Below are positions 63,759 to 64,000 of a stretch of 64,000 nucleotides of DNA, piece after piece. Position numbers and translations under genes: made by a program. Below the pieces are notes generated by a model. The model saw only the letters and a program-made list of their open reading frames with translations. It was not told the DNA's origin and searched no databases. This DNA is from Actinopolyspora erythraea (lineage in GTDB: Bacteria; Actinomycetota; Actinomycetes; Mycobacteriales; Pseudonocardiaceae): contig NZ_CP022752.1 of NCBI RefSeq assembly GCF_002263515.1, positions 248,001-312,000 of the forward strand, read 5' to 3'. The first letter of the stretch is position 1. Every line of letters begins with the position of its first letter.

Positions 63759-64000
63759 GTGTCCGAGTCTTCCTGCTCCAACCCGCGACCCATGGATGTC
63801 ACGATCGCCGAGAGTGTTGTTCGAACCGCCACCGGAACCGTCGATTCCGAAATGGTGGACCAGATCGCCCGAGTCCTGGCTCGTCACTCCGCGTTCAGTT
63901 CGGAACTCGCAGATACGGCAGCTCGGGGAATGCTTACCCCTGAAGAGGTGACGGAAGTGAGCGCGCGTGCACATGAGGTGACCGAGCGAGAGATCCAGCG
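63759..64000 (+). CDS. Unknown protein, 5' part only (runs off the window)
   Basis: A GTG at 63759 has a near-perfect ribosome site (GGGAGGAGG, 63744-63752) 6 bases upstream. The frame stays open to the window end (about 80 codons): VSESSCSNPRPMDVTIAESV ... DSEMVDQIARVLARHSAFSS ... LTPEEVTEVSARAHEVTERE. It is predicted helical, without a signal peptide. I do not recognise the family, and the body of the gene is beyond the window. Confidence 0.7.
   Translation, partial: MSESSCSNPRPMDVTIAESVVRTATGTVDSEMVDQIARVLARHSAFSSELADTAARGMLTPEEVTEVSARAHEVTEREIQ

Overview
The window is high-GC (roughly 70%) actinomycete chromosome. GTG starts, NNC/NNG codon bias, a WhiB protein, a tRNA-Pro and long blocks of synteny with Mycobacterium tuberculosis (genes equivalent to Rv0339c-Rv0343 and Rv3660c-Rv3683) point to Pseudonocardiales; a genus such as Actinopolyspora or Saccharopolyspora is a guess. 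Almost all calls come from reading the translated sequence and recalling family motifs; no database search was possible.

Layout. (1) 1-7931: an ini-type envelope-stress island. iniB, iniA and the start of iniC run leftward; a membrane-anchored Hsp70-like protein and a LuxR/STAND regulator like Rv0339c run rightward. Two strong hairpins separate iniB from iniA. (2) 8044-13729: an esterase, a flavin reductase, Dps, a DUF1059 protein and a three-gene ABC exporter operon whose ATPase has an apparent frameshift. (3) 13730-14866: 1.1 kb of AT-richer, gene-poor DNA. (4) 14930-20764: an old yellow enzyme, a nucleoside hydrolase, an Rv3662c-like protein and acetyl-CoA synthetase. (5) 21334-28310: nhaA, a holin-like membrane protein, MarP protease, a CoA-type NUDIX hydrolase, a thioredoxin-like protein, Nth, a small membrane protein and Crp. 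(6) 29297-37064: an MFS exporter with tandem operator-like repeats, a frameshifted hsp20, a metallo-beta-lactamase fold hydrolase, NUDIX, two divergent paralogues of unknown function, RidA and a 51-residue DUF4177 protein. (7) 37218-45515: two ArsA-like ATPases, WhiB4-like, PonA2-like, a siderophore-interacting protein, YqeY, a phosphoesterase and tRNA-Pro. (8) 45580-51527: a GH25 lysozyme beside the tRNA, an S9 peptidase, an Abi-type gene bracketed by 49-bp direct repeats, a LysR regulator and a cysteine dioxygenase. (9) 51586-59643: a peptidoglycan-salvage cluster (murQ, murR, AmiE-like, namZ, nagZ). (10) 60360-64000: a HAD phosphatase, a highly structured intergenic RNA candidate, an Ssd/CpaE-like protein and the start of an unknown gene.

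How it fits together. The ini island, MarP, the ArsA pair, WhiB4, PonA2 and the salvage cluster all concern envelope maintenance, stress or wall turnover. NamZ and NagZ carry Tat-type signals and the AmiE-like protein a Sec-type signal, so they probably dismantle wall fragments outside the membrane, while MurQ and MurR act in the cytoplasm; no kinase or MurNAc transporter lies in the cluster.

Most notable non-coding signals: a run of six consecutive hairpins ending in a terminator at 61421-61577, in the same gene neighbourhood as mycobacterial MTS2823/Ms1 RNA; a dispersed intergenic repeat family with at least four members; and the repeat-bracketed Abi gene.
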